The notes under the pieces were generated by a model. The model was given only the letters and a program-made list of their open reading frames with translations, searched no databases and was not told where the DNA came from. Both the position numbers and the translations under genes were made by a program. From Brevundimonas sp. EYE_349 (lineage in GTDB: Bacteria > Pseudomonadota > Alphaproteobacteria > Caulobacterales > Caulobacteraceae), in NCBI RefSeq assembly GCF_023147505.1, contig NZ_JAHXPB010000001.1, positions 659,106-723,105 of the forward strand: a stretch of DNA of 64,000 nucleotides. The letters run 5' to 3'. Below, in pieces: positions 7,419 to 15,971 of the stretch. The stretch's first letter is position 1; each line of letters opens with the position of its first letter.

Positions 7419-8927
7419 TCAACGAGGCGCGCGCGGCTTGCCGCCGGGGCCACGCCCGCTGGTTCCCGATGGCCCAGCCGGCTTGGCGCCGGAACGCGGC
7501 TTGAAGTCGCGCCCTCCCGAGCCCGCGCCAGGACCAGCACGCCCGGCAGGCTTGGCGCCTGGCCTTGCCCCTGCGGGCTTCCTGCGGTCGTCAATGAACT
7601 GGTCGTCGCGCGGCTTGAAGGCGCGCTTGGGCCGGTCGCCGTCCTCCCGCGCCGGACGCTCCCCGACGGGAGCGGTGCGCTCGCGCGGCTTGAAGGTCTT
7701 GGAATGTTCGAACCTGGGCGCGGCCTTGGCCCAGCCCTCCTTCTTGGCCGGGCGCTCGCGGCGTTCGACGGCGTCGGCCTGGGCGGTTTCGGCGGCGCGC
7801 ACGCGGCTGGGCTTGCGCGACGGATCCGACATGGCCGAACCCGATCGGCCCTTGACGATGGGCGTGGACACGCGGCGGCCGGGGATGGGCGCGGGCGTCT
7901 CGACCGTATTGCCGGTGGGCAGGTTCTCGGGCCGGATGTAGTCGGCCAGCAGTTCGCGGATCACGCGCGGCCCGACCTCCTCCACCGCCCCGACGGGCAG
8001 CACGTCCAGGCGGAACGGGCCATAGGCCAGACGGATCAGGCGGTTGACCGTCAGGCCGACCGATTCCAGCACCTTGCGGACCTCGCGGTTCTTGCCCTCG
8101 GTGATCGAGACCGAGATCCACAGGTTGGCCGGGGCCTTGCCGTCCTCGGCCTTGCTTTCCTTGGCCTTGTCCAGCTTGGCCTCGATGGGACCATAGGACA
8201 CGCCGTCCACGACCACGCCGTCCTTCAGCGCGTCCAGCTGTTCCTGAGTGATCTTGCCGCGCGCCCGCGCCCGATACTGACGCACCAGCGAGGTGGACGG
8301 CAGTTCCAGCGCCCGGCTCAACTCGCCGTCATTGGTCAGCAGCAACAGGCCTTCGGTCGCCAGGTCCAGTCGCCCGACCGAGATCACGCGGGGCAGGCCC
8401 GCAGGCAGGGCGTCGAACACCGTCGGCCGCCCCGTCGGATCGCTGTGGCTGGTCAAAAGGCCCGCAGGCTTGTGGTAGCGCCAGACGCGCGTCGCCTGGG
8501 TCGAACCGATGGGCTTGCCGTCCACGGTGATCACGTCGTCGCGCGTCACCAGCGTGGCGGGCGTGTCCAGGATGCGGCCGTTGACCGCCACCTTGCCCAG
8601 GCCGATCAGCCGCTCCACCTCACGGCGCGAGGCGATGCCGGCGCGGGCCATGGTCTTGGCGATTCGCTCGGCGCGCAGCGGGGTTTCGGGCGTCTTGGAC
8701 TTGCCGTCCTTGCCGCCCTTGTCGGTGCGCGGCTTGTCGCTGCGGGGGCGGTCGGCCTTGTCGCCGAAACGCTTTGCGCCGTCGTCGCGAGGGCCGCGCG
8801 GCTTGTCGCCGAATGATTTCGTCCCGTCGCCGCTCTTGCGGGGACCGGAGGATTTAAAGGGCCGGGGCGACCGTTCGTCTTGACGGGCGCGGGGCTTCTT
8901 GTCGTTGTCGTCTGTATGGCGGACCAT
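7419..8927 (-). CDS. RsuA/RluB-family rRNA pseudouridine synthase with long basic tails
   Basis: A 502-residue pseudouridine synthase. An S4 RNA-binding domain lies at about 84-145. The catalytic domain follows, with Asp188 in GRLDLATEG and the family motif REVRKVLESVGL. This group modifies 23S (RluB, RluE) or 16S (RsuA) rRNA; RluB is the likeliest match. The enzyme core covers only about half the protein. Residues 1-80 and about 325-502 are low-complexity and rich in Lys, Arg, Gly and Pro, probably disordered RNA-binding tails. The ATG at 8927 was chosen because it is nearest the domain and lies 12 bp inside tadA on the other strand; an upstream start would deepen that overlap. Confidence 0.88.
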   Translation of the reverse strand: MVRHTDDNDKKPRARQDERSPRPFKSSGPRKSGDGTKSFGDKPRGPRDDGAKRFGDKADRPRSDKPRTDKGGKDGKSKTPETPLRAERIAKTMARAGIASRREVERLIGLGKVAVNGRILDTPATLVTRDDVITVDGKPIGSTQATRVWRYHKPAGLLTSHSDPTGRPTVFDALPAGLPRVISVGRLDLATEGLLLLTNDGELSRALELPSTSLVRQYRARARGKITQEQLDALKDGVVVDGVSYGPIEAKLDKAKESKAEDGKAPANLWISVSITEGKNREVRKVLESVGLTVNRLIRLAYGPFRLDVLPVGAVEEVGPRVIRELLADYIRPENLPTGNTVETPAPIPGRRVSTPIVKGRSGSAMSDPSRKPSRVRAAETAQADAVERRERPAKKEGWAKAAPRFEHSKTFKPRERTAPVGERPAREDGDRPKRAFKPRDDQFIDDRRKPAGARPGAKPAGRAGPGAGSGGRDFKPRSGAKPAGPSGTSGRGPGGKPRAPR

Positions 8928-9398
8928 GATGAGCGGTTCATGCGCATGGCGCTGGACCAAGCGCAAGCGGCGGCGGACGCAGGAGAGGTGCCCGTGGGCG
9001 CAATTCTTGTCGATCCCGCCTCAGGTGAGGTAATTTCGACCGGCGCCAATGGCCCGATTGCGTCCCGCGACCCCACCGCCCATGCCGAGATCGTCGCCAT
9101 GCGGCGCGCGGCGACGGCGCTGGATAACTACCGCCTAACCGGCCTTACTCTCTATGTAACGCTGGAGCCCTGCGCCATGTGCGCCGGCGCCATCAGCCAC
9201 GCCCGCATCGGCCGCGTGGTCTGGGCCGCCGACGATCCAAAGGGCGGCGCCGTCATTCACGGGCCGCGTCTGTTCGAACAGTTGACCTGCCACTGGCGCC
9301 CAGCGACCGACTCAGGTCTCCTGGCCGATGAAGCGTCGTCGCTGCTCAAATCCTTCTTCCGTCAGCGGAGGGGAACGGGGGCAGGCCGCGCACGTTAG
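8916..9398 (+). CDS. tadA: tRNA-specific adenosine deaminase TadA
   Basis: A 160-residue zinc deaminase that converts A34 to inosine in tRNA-Arg(ACG), needed to decode CGN codons. The cytidine-deaminase fold shows His56-Ala-Glu58 with Glu58 as proton shuttle, and the second zinc motif PCAMC at 85-89. The ATG at 8916 gives the usual short N-terminus before the RMALDQA helix. It overlaps the start of the divergent pseudouridine synthase gene by 12 bp, so both tRNA- and rRNA-modification genes must share or interleave promoters. A GAAA-loop hairpin (9401-9416) follows the stop. Confidence 0.95.
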   Translation: MADHDERFMRMALDQAQAAADAGEVPVGAILVDPASGEVISTGANGPIASRDPTAHAEIVAMRRAATALDNYRLTGLTLYVTLEPCAMCAGAISHARIGRVVWAADDPKGGAVIHGPRLFEQLTCHWRPATDSGLLADEASSLLKSFFRQRRGTGAGRAR

Positions 9399-9400
9399 AC

Positions 9401-9416
9401 CGCCGCGAAAGCGGCG
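9401..9416 (+). other. Small hairpin with GAAA loop after tadA
   Basis: CGCCGC and GCGGCG pair perfectly around a GAAA tetraloop, three bases after the tadA stop. No T run follows, so it is unlikely to be an efficient intrinsic terminator; it may stabilise the tadA 3' end. Confidence 0.5.
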
Positions 9417-9446
9417 CCGTTGGGCGACGCCGTGGAGGAAAAGACC

Positions 9447-9872
9447 TTGTTCAAGCCGGATCTGCCGCAGTCGATCGTGTTCAGCGGCCTGGCCGCCCTG
9501 GCCCTGCTCACCGCCTGCGGCCCGGACCCCGACAAGGCGCCCCGCAGCGGCGATGAGGTCAAGGATCGCGCCGTCGCCGCCCAGACCGCGCGTCAGCGCA
9601 CAGGCGCCGAGATTCAGGACCGCACCCTCAACCGCGTCGTCCACACCGTCTATCTGTGCGACAATGGCGAGCGCCTGTCGGTCGATTTCGACAATCCGCG
9701 CCAGATGGCCACCGTCCGCAACTCGTCCGGCGAGGCGGTGGACCTGTATCAGGAACGCGCCGCCGACGGGATCTGGTACCGCGCCTCCAACGTCGAACTA
9801 CGCGGCAAGGGCGTGCTGGCCACCTGGTCGGTCGAGGGCCGCCAACCGACCGACTGCCGCGCCGTCGACTGA
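9447..9872 (+). CDS. MliC-like lipoprotein (putative C-type lysozyme inhibitor)
   Basis: A 141-residue predicted lipoprotein. The N-terminal hydrophobic segment ends in a LLTAC lipobox with Cys24. The C-terminal half has the MliC pattern: a VYLCDNGERLSVDF strand, a spaced cysteine near the end, and a W-Y segment. MliC proteins in the periplasm block host lysozyme and may also guard the cell's own wall enzymes. A TTG at 9447 is preferred as start because GGAGG sits 8 nt upstream; a TTG at 9420 is the longer alternative. The family call rests on pattern and size. Confidence 0.7.
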   Translation: MFKPDLPQSIVFSGLAALALLTACGPDPDKAPRSGDEVKDRAVAAQTARQRTGAEIQDRTLNRVVHTVYLCDNGERLSVDFDNPRQMATVRNSSGEAVDLYQERAADGIWYRASNVELRGKGVLATWSVEGRQPTDCRAVD

Positions 9873-9912
9873 CGCCGTTGCGGCGGACGCCAACGGCGCC
9901 TAGCTGGAGCCC

Positions 9913-10956
9913 ATGTCCCTGATCGACCGCCTCGGTCTGAGCGTTCCCGTCATCCAGGCCCCGATGGCGGGCGTCTCCACGCCACGGATGGCGGCGGCCG
10001 TCTCCAACGCTGGCGCCTTGGGCTCCATCAGCGTCGGCGCGACCGATGCGGTCGGCGCGGGCCAGATGATCGCAGACACCCGCGCTCTGACCGACCGCCC
10101 CTTCAACGTCAATCTGTTCGTCCACGCCGCGCCGCGCCGGGATCCTGTCAATGAGGCGGCCTGGCTTCAGGCTCTGGCGCCCCAGTTCGCGGCCTTCGGC
10201 GCCGCGCCGCCGGCCGGTTTGGGCGTGATCTATCGCAGCTTCGCCGACGACGACGCCATGCTGGCCCGATTGCTGGCCGATCCGCCTGCGGCGGTCAGCT
10301 TTCATTTCGGCCTGCCCGACACTACCCGCATCCGCGCCCTGAAAGCGGTCGGTTGCCTGCTGTTGGCCACCGCCACCACGCTGGACGAAGCCCTGACCTG
10401 CAAGGCGGCCGGCGTGGACGCCCTGGTGGCGCAAGGCTGGGAGGCTGGCGGCCATCGCGGCATGTTCGATCCCGACGCCGAGGACAGCCGCCTGGGCGCG
10501 ATGGCCCTGACCCGACTTCTGGTCGCCCGCGCCGGTCCCGTCATCACCGCCGGTGGGATCATGGACGGACAGGGCGTCCGCGCGGCGCCGAATCTCGGCG
10601 CCGTCGCGGTCCAGATGGGCACCGCCTTCGTCGCCTGTCCCGAAAGCGCCGCCGACGCCGGATACCGCGCCGCCTTGGCTGGCGACGCCGCGCTCCATAC
10701 CGTCATGACCCGCGCCATATCCGGCCGCCCCGCCCGCTGTCTGGCAAATCGCTTCACCGCTTGGGACGCGACGACCGCGGCCGTCCCGCCCGACTATCCG
10801 GTCGCCTATGACGCCGGAAAGGCGCTGAACGCCGCCGCCAAGTCCGCTGGTGAGTTCGGCTTCGGCGCCCAATGGGCCGGTCAGGGCGCCGCCCTGGCCC
10901 GCACCCTGCCCGCCGCCGACCTGATCGCGGCGCTGGTCGCGGAGATGGACGTCTAG
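9913..10956 (+). CDS. Nitronate monooxygenase-family FMN enzyme
   Basis: A 347-residue FMN-dependent TIM-barrel enzyme of the 2-nitropropane dioxygenase family, which oxidises alkyl nitronates to carbonyl compounds and nitrite. Features: the PVIQAPMAGVSTP N-terminus that contributes to FMN binding, the SFHFG motif carrying the family's catalytic His, AQGWEAGGHRG, and phosphate-binding loops GGIMDG and QMGTAF. The stop codon overlaps the convergent GNAT gene in CTAG. FabK-like enoyl reductases share the fold, but the SFHFG motif favours nitronate monooxygenase. Confidence 0.87.
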   Translation: MSLIDRLGLSVPVIQAPMAGVSTPRMAAAVSNAGALGSISVGATDAVGAGQMIADTRALTDRPFNVNLFVHAAPRRDPVNEAAWLQALAPQFAAFGAAPPAGLGVIYRSFADDDAMLARLLADPPAAVSFHFGLPDTTRIRALKAVGCLLLATATTLDEALTCKAAGVDALVAQGWEAGGHRGMFDPDAEDSRLGAMALTRLLVARAGPVITAGGIMDGQGVRAAPNLGAVAVQMGTAFVACPESAADAGYRAALAGDAALHTVMTRAISGRPARCLANRFTAWDATTAAVPPDYPVAYDAGKALNAAAKSAGEFGFGAQWAGQGAALARTLPAADLIAALVAEMDV

Positions 10957-11540
10957 CCGAACGCCGCCAGCCGCCGCTCCAGGCGGTCGCGGACCTCGGG
11001 CCAGTCGTCGTCGATAACGGCGAACATGGCTGTGTCGCGGGCCCGGCCGGTCCAGGTGGTCTTGTGCTTTCTCAGCACCCCCTCGGGCTTGGCGCCCAGT
11101 TTCAGGATGGCGGCCTGGCTCCGCGGGTTGAGGGCGTCGGTGATGATCTCGACCCGCACCGCCCCGGCGTCGAAGGCATGGGCCAGCAGCAGTCGCTTGC
11201 ACGCCGGATTGATGGGGCCGCCCCGCGCCTCGGGTCGATAGAAGGTCGAGCCGATCTCGCAGCGGCGATGGGCGGGATTGATCTCGTAAAGGCTGGTCGT
11301 GCCCACCACCGCCCCGTCCGAGCGCCGCCGCACCGCATAGGCGATCCGCGTCCCGGTCCGCATCGCCGCCAGCGCCGCCTCCCACCAACCGTCGAAATGG
11401 TCCCCATAGGCGGGCCCCACCATGATCTCCCAAGCGTCAGGATCGCAATCCAGCGCCGCACGGATCTCGGCCTCCAGCCCGTCTTCGAACGGCTCCAGCC
11501 GCACGAAACCATCCTCCAGCGGCCCCATGCCGATCCGCAT
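10953..11540 (-). CDS. GNAT-family N-acetyltransferase (RimJ/RimL-like)
   Basis: A 195-residue acetyltransferase of the RimJ/RimL type. It shows the strand VVGTTSLYEINPAHRRCEIG, the acceptor-site and acetyl-CoA segment around GGPINPACKRLLLAHAF, and the C-terminal NPRSQAAILKLGAKPEG motif. Relatives acetylate ribosomal protein N-termini or other amines; the substrate here is unknown. The ATG at 11540 overlaps the aroB stop as TGATG, so it is translationally coupled to the shikimate genes. That link may be genomic economy only. Confidence 0.85.
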   Translation of the reverse strand: MRIGMGPLEDGFVRLEPFEDGLEAEIRAALDCDPDAWEIMVGPAYGDHFDGWWEAALAAMRTGTRIAYAVRRRSDGAVVGTTSLYEINPAHRRCEIGSTFYRPEARGGPINPACKRLLLAHAFDAGAVRVEIITDALNPRSQAAILKLGAKPEGVLRKHKTTWTGRARDTAMFAVIDDDWPEVRDRLERRLAAFG

Positions 11541-12646
11541 CACGCGGTCGCGCCTTCTTCGATCAGGAAGGCCCGAACCTTGGCCGCATCCACACCCTTG
11601 GCCACGAAAGCCTCACCGATTCCGCGCGCCAGGATCAGTGTCAGCGCCCCGCCCTCGGCCTTCTTGTCCCCGGCCATCAGGGCCAGCAGACGGTCGGCCC
11701 CGAACGCGCCCGCCTGTTCCAGCCGCGTCGGCAAACCCGCGGCGGCGACCACCGCTTCGACCCGCGCGACATCGGCGGCCGAACACAGACCCTCGCGCGC
11801 CGAATAGCGGAAGGCCATGCAGCAGCCCAGCGCCACCGCCTCGCCGTGCGCCAGCGCGCCTTCGTCAAAGCCCACTTCCGTCTCGACCGCATGGCCGAAG
11901 GTGTGGCCCAGGTTCAGCAGGGCGCGCCGCCCGGCCTCTTTTTCGTCTTCACCAACGATGGCGCTCTTGATCTCGACCGAGCGGATCACCGCCCGTTCCA
12001 GCGCCGCCGGATCACCGTTGGCGCCCACAGCGCCCTCGCCCGCCAGCCAGTCGAAGAAGGCCGCGTCGCAGATCAGCCCGTGCTTCAGCACCTCGGCCCA
12101 GCCCGAGCGCACCTGACGTTCCGGCAGGGTCGCCAGCACGTCGATGTCGGCCAGCACCAGACGCGGCTGATGGAAGGCGCCGACCAGATTCTTGCCGCGC
12201 GGCGTGTCGATGGCCGTCTTGCCGCCGACCGACGAATCCACCTGGGCCAGCAGGGTCGTCGGTATCTGCACAAAGTCGATGCCGCGCATGTAGAGCGCCG
12301 CCGCCAGACCGGCCAGATCGCCCACGACCCCGCCGCCCAGGGCGATGACCACATCCTTGCGGTCCAGCCCGATCTCCAGCAGCCGATCCAGCACACGTTC
12401 CAGCTGGGCGAAAGACTTCGACCCCTCTCCCGCCGGCACGGCGACTATCTGGGTGTTCACACCCGCCGTCGCCAGCGATTCGGCCAGGGCCGCGCCGTGG
12501 ATCGCCGCCACAGTCTCGTCCGTAACGATGACCGTGCGCCCTTTCGCCAGGGGCGCGATGCGCCCGCCCGCCTGGGCCAGCAGGCCGCGCCCGACCACGA
12601 CGTCATAGGCGGCGAAGGCGCCGCCGCTCACGGCAAGGGTGGTCAT
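11540..12646 (-). CDS. aroB: 3-dehydroquinate synthase
   Basis: A 368-residue NAD- and zinc-dependent enzyme converting DAHP to 3-dehydroquinate, the second step of the shikimate pathway. Visible motifs: [12 protein letters not shown] for NAD binding, the [20 protein letters not shown] strand-loop, the [10 protein letters not shown] segment and [11 protein letters not shown] with metal-ligand histidines. The start overlaps the aroK stop by 4 bp (ATGA) and its own stop overlaps the GNAT gene, forming a tight aroK-aroB-GNAT operon. Full length. Confidence 0.97.
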   Translation of the reverse strand: MTTLAVSGGAFAAYDVVVGRGLLAQAGGRIAPLAKGRTVIVTDETVAAIHGAALAESLATAGVNTQIVAVPAGEGSKSFAQLERVLDRLLEIGLDRKDVVIALGGGVVGDLAGLAAALYMRGIDFVQIPTTLLAQVDSSVGGKTAIDTPRGKNLVGAFHQPRLVLADIDVLATLPERQVRSGWAEVLKHGLICDAAFFDWLAGEGAVGANGDPAALERAVIRSVEIKSAIVGEDEKEAGRRALLNLGHTFGHAVETEVGFDEGALAHGEAVALGCCMAFRYSAREGLCSAADVARVEAVVAAAGLPTRLEQAGAFGADRLLALMAGDKKAEGGALTLILARGIGEAFVAKGVDAAKVRAFLIEEGATA

Positions 12647-13209
12647 GTCCGGGTCTCCGCGCGTCTTCGATTGCGCCAGTGCCGGCGCAGGTTCTTGTGA
12701 ATGGCGTCCACCGCCTGGCCGTGCGAGCCTTGGCCCACGTCCACCGTCACGTCCGCCTCGCCATAGATGGGATAGCGCGCCTCGGCCAAGGTGGTCAGCA
12801 CCGCCAAGGGGTCCTTGCCGCGAAGCAAGGGCCGCGTGTCGCGTCGCGCCACGCGCTCTGCGATCACGGTCAGATCGGCCCTCAGCCAGATGGTGTCGGC
12901 GCGATCCTTCAGCAGAGCCCGCGTTTCGGCGTTCATCATCGCCCCGCCGCCGGTGGCCAGCACGATGGGCGGACCCTCCAGCAGGCGACGCATCACCCGC
13001 GCCTCGCCCGCCCGGAACTCGTCCTCGCCCAAGGCCGCGAAGATTTCCGACACTGTCATGCCGGCCGCCGCCTCGATCTCCACATCGCCGTCGGCAAAGG
13101 GCAGCTTCAGTCTATTGGCCAGCCGGCGCCCGACTGACGATTTGCCCACCCCCATCAGCCCGACCAAGGCTATGATGCGCGTCGGCGCCGGATTCGCGCG
13201 CCGCCTCAT
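12643..13209 (-). CDS. aroK: Shikimate kinase
   Basis: A 188-residue kinase that phosphorylates shikimate at O3 with ATP. The P-loop is GLMGVGKSS at 17-25. The shikimate-binding DGDVE follows at 40-44, with Arg-containing EDEFR and ATGGGA at 85-90, and the lid arginines are in RPLLRGKDP. The frame continues upstream into the xerD region, but the ATG at 13209 places the P-loop at the usual distance. The first gene of aroK-aroB-GNAT, it diverges from xerD across 125 bp that must hold both promoters. The C-terminus is Arg-rich. Confidence 0.96.
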   Translation of the reverse strand: MRRRANPAPTRIIALVGLMGVGKSSVGRRLANRLKLPFADGDVEIEAAAGMTVSEIFAALGEDEFRAGEARVMRRLLEGPPIVLATGGGAMMNAETRALLKDRADTIWLRADLTVIAERVARRDTRPLLRGKDPLAVLTTLAEARYPIYGEADVTVDVGQGSHGQAVDAIHKNLRRHWRNRRRAETRT

Positions 13210-13334
13210 CCGGCGGCTCCGGCGGAACGGACGGTCGAAGGAACGGCGAAGGCGAAGGCGCAGGCAGGCATGATCCCTGAAACCTCTACACCAAGCCAGA
13301 CCATGCGCCATCCGTTCGGCGCGCGGATCGTGCG

Positions 13335-14255
13335 ATGACGCCTCAGATCGAGGCCTTTCTGGAGATGATGGCGGTCGAACGCGACGCCTCGCCCCACACC
13401 CTGTCGGCCTATGGTCGCGACCTGGCCGATGCGGAAACTGCGCTGGCCGAGGCGGGCGGCCTGATGCAGGCGGACGCCGAGGCGGTGGAAGCCTGGTTCG
13501 CCGATCTATCCCGACGCGGCTTGTCGGCCGCCACCGCCGCACGCCGCCGGTCCGCCGCGCGTCAGTTTTATCGATTCGCCCTGGCCGAGGGCTGGCGCGC
13601 GGACGATCCATCGCGCCGCCTCGACGCGCCCAAACAAGGGCGGTCCCTGCCCAAGGTGCTGAGCCGCGCAGAGATCGACGCCCTGCTGGCCGCCTCGGCC
13701 GCCCGCGACGCGGCGGCGGGCCTGCGCCTAGTCGCTCTGGTCGAGATGGCCTACGCCTCGGGGCTGCGGGTGTCCGAACTGCTGGGGCTCAAGATCGAGG
13801 CGGTGCGGCGCGATCCGGCCTATCTGATCGTGCGCGGCAAGGGCGGCAAGGAACGGCTCGCGCCCCTGAACCCCGCCGCCCGCGAGGCGATCAAGGCTTG
13901 GCTGACCGCCCGCGACGCCAAACTCAAGGGAAAGGATGGGCGCAAGCCTGACGGACCCGACAGCCCCTGGCTCTTCCCCTCCTTCGGCCGCAGCGGCCAC
14001 CTGACCCCGCGCCGCTTCGCCCAGTTGCTGGACGAGGCCGCGATCACGGCCGGCATCGACCCGGCCCGCGTCAGCCCCCACGTCCTGCGCCACGCCTTCG
14101 CCACCCACCTGCTGGAAGGCGGCGCCGACCTGCGCATCGTCCAGACCCTGCTGGGCCACGCCGACATCGCCACCACCCAGATCTACACCCACGTCGCCAC
14201 CGACCGCCTGGCCCAGGTCGTCCACCAGAACCACCCCTTGGCGCGCGACGACTGA
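13335..14255 (+). CDS. xerD: Site-specific tyrosine recombinase XerD
   Basis: A 306-residue tyrosine recombinase that works with XerC at dif to resolve chromosome dimers at the septum. The N-terminal SAM-like core-binding domain covers 1-90. The catalytic set is complete: Arg145 (GLRVSELL), Lys169 (RGKGGKE), His249 and Arg252 (HVLRHAFATHLL), His275 (LLGHADI) and Tyr284 (TQIYTHV). The size and the AFATHLLEGGADLR motif match housekeeping XerD. It is divergent from aroK and no integration element surrounds it. Confidence 0.93.
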   Translation: MTPQIEAFLEMMAVERDASPHTLSAYGRDLADAETALAEAGGLMQADAEAVEAWFADLSRRGLSAATAARRRSAARQFYRFALAEGWRADDPSRRLDAPKQGRSLPKVLSRAEIDALLAASAARDAAAGLRLVALVEMAYASGLRVSELLGLKIEAVRRDPAYLIVRGKGGKERLAPLNPAAREAIKAWLTARDAKLKGKDGRKPDGPDSPWLFPSFGRSGHLTPRRFAQLLDEAAITAGIDPARVSPHVLRHAFATHLLEGGADLRIVQTLLGHADIATTQIYTHVATDRLAQVVHQNHPLARDD

Positions 14256-14345
14256 ACCGCCGCTTGCCGGGCGGCGTTGACCTCTCTAGTTTCCCCTGCC
14301 TTCCCCAAGGGCGCTCTTGCCCGTTTGCAGTTCCCGGACGCCTTG

Positions 14346-15293
14346 ATGGCCACGCACTATCTCGACTTCGAAAAGCCGATCGCCGATCTGGAAGCCAAGA
14401 TCGAGGAACTGTCGCTGCTGTCCGACACCTCGGGCGATTTCGACAATGAGATCGAGGCCCTGCGCAAGAAGGCCGATCAGCTGCGCAAGAAGACCTATGC
14501 CGGTCTGGATCCCTGGATGAAGACCCAGGTCGCGCGCCACCCCCAGCGTCCGCACTTCGTCGATTATGTCGAGGGTCTGTTCACCGACTGGAACGAACTG
14601 CACGGCGACCGTCAGTTCGGCGACGACCAGGCCATCCTGGGCGGTCTGGCGCGGTTTCGCGGTCGGCCGGTGGTCATCATGGGCCACGAAAAGGGTCATG
14701 ACACCACGACCCGGATCACCCACAACTTCGGCATGGCGCGCCCCGAAGGCTATCGCAAGGCCGTGCGCCTGATGGACATGGCCGAGCAGTTCGGCCTGCC
14801 GGTCCTCAGCTTCATCGACACGGCCGGCGCCTATCCGGGCCTTGGCGCCGAGGAGCGGGGCCAGGCCGAGGCCATCGCCCGCTCGACCGAACGCTGCCTG
14901 ACGCTGGGCGTGCCTTCCATCGCCACCATAACCGGGGAAGGCGGTTCGGGCGGGGCCATCGCCATCGCGGCGGCCAGCCGGGTTATTATGCTGGAGCATT
15001 CGATCTATTCGGTCATCTCGCCCGAGGGCGCGGCGGGCATTCTGTGGCGCGATGGCGCGCGGGCCAAGGATGCGGCCATGGCCATGAAGATCACCGGCCC
15101 CGACCTGATGCAGTTGAAGATCGTGGATCGCCTGATCGAGGAGCCGACCGGCGGCGCTCACACCGACCGCGAGGCCGCCATCGCCAAGGTCGGCGACGTT
15201 CTGGCCGAGGAACTGAGGGGCTTCGCCGGCCTGTCGCCGCAGCAGATCAAGACGCAACGCGCCGAACGCTTCTACGCCATCGGCGCACTGTAG
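14346..15293 (+). CDS. accA: Acetyl-CoA carboxylase carboxyltransferase subunit alpha
   Basis: A 315-residue subunit of the carboxyltransferase that moves CO2 from biotin to acetyl-CoA, giving malonyl-CoA for fatty acid synthesis. The start MATHYLDFEKPI is typical. Also visible are the coiled N-terminal helix, HPQRPHFVDYVEGLFTDWNELHGDR, the GHEKGHDT segment and the oxyanion-hole glycines of GEGGSGGAIAI. The partner accD is not in this window, as is usual. It sits 90 bp after xerD; that gap includes a GC hairpin (14261-14279 region) followed by TTGACC, which might be a -35 element. Confidence 0.97.
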   Translation: MATHYLDFEKPIADLEAKIEELSLLSDTSGDFDNEIEALRKKADQLRKKTYAGLDPWMKTQVARHPQRPHFVDYVEGLFTDWNELHGDRQFGDDQAILGGLARFRGRPVVIMGHEKGHDTTTRITHNFGMARPEGYRKAVRLMDMAEQFGLPVLSFIDTAGAYPGLGAEERGQAEAIARSTERCLTLGVPSIATITGEGGSGGAIAIAAASRVIMLEHSIYSVISPEGAAGILWRDGARAKDAAMAMKITGPDLMQLKIVDRLIEEPTGGAHTDREAAIAKVGDVLAEELRGFAGLSPQQIKTQRAERFYAIGAL

Positions 15294-15419
15294 GGCGCCA
15301 GCGCCAGCGTTAACGCAGCGTCCATCATCGTCTGACAGGCTGACGTCCTATCCACAACGGTTGCGGGGCGCACGGCCGGCCATGATAACGAGGGCGGGTT
15401 CGATCCGGGGCCGAACGGC

Positions 15420-15971
15420 ATGAGCGGCGGCGAATCTCTGCGTGAAAGCGCCGTCTTCAATCTGACGGGCGCGGTTACGATGATCGTCGATGATTCGCCC
15501 TTTTCGCTGACCCTGACGGCCAACGCCCTGGCCGGTTTCGGCATCAGACCCAGCTTCGCCATCGGCAGCGGGGCCGAGGCCAAGCGGCTGCTGGCCGAAA
15601 AGACGGTCGATCTGCTGGTCATCGACACCGACATGCCTGACATTGACGGGTTCGAACTGGTCCGCTGGCTGCGGCGGTCCGGCCCCAACCCGAACGCCTT
15701 CATCCCCGTCATCATGACCGCCAGTCATATCCGGCGCGGCCGGGTCGCCGAGGCGCGCGACTGCGGGGCCAACTTCGTCGTGACCAAGCCGTTCAGCCCA
15801 GCGCTGTTGCTGGAGCGCATTCTTTGGGTGGCGCGCGACACCCGGCCGTTTCTCGAGGTCGGGGACTACCTTGGGCCGGATCGGCGCTTCCGCCACACCG
15901 ACTACGAAGGCGTCGAACGTCGTGCGGACATGTTGCGCCGCAAGACCGCGATGGAGAGCGTGGCTCTATGA
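15420..15971 (+). CDS. Single-domain response regulator with C-terminal extension
   Basis: A 183-residue protein with one receiver domain (about 18-138): acidic pair Asp24-Asp25, phosphoacceptor Asp69 (VIDTDMPDIDG), Thr100 and Lys123 (TKPFSP). No DNA-binding or enzymatic output domain follows. The last 45 residues are charged and contain GPDRRFRHTDYEGVERR, a motif seen after receivers in some alphaproteobacterial single-domain regulators. The ATGA overlap with the next gene implies a two-protein unit. The kinase is not adjacent. It probably acts through a protein partner rather than DNA. Confidence 0.88.
   Translation: MSGGESLRESAVFNLTGAVTMIVDDSPFSLTLTANALAGFGIRPSFAIGSGAEAKRLLAEKTVDLLVIDTDMPDIDGFELVRWLRRSGPNPNAFIPVIMTASHIRRGRVAEARDCGANFVVTKPFSPALLLERILWVARDTRPFLEVGDYLGPDRRFRHTDYEGVERRADMLRRKTAMESVAL

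Noticed and set aside
13335..14255. Tyrosine recombinase as sign of an integrative element
   Set aside because: Sequence and neighbours fit housekeeping XerD; there is no attachment-site repeat, tRNA or phage gene nearby.
15348..15356. CTATCCACA as a DnaA box and possible replication origin
   Set aside because: A single one-mismatch site without clustering or AT-rich unwinding DNA, and dnaA or other origin genes are absent.
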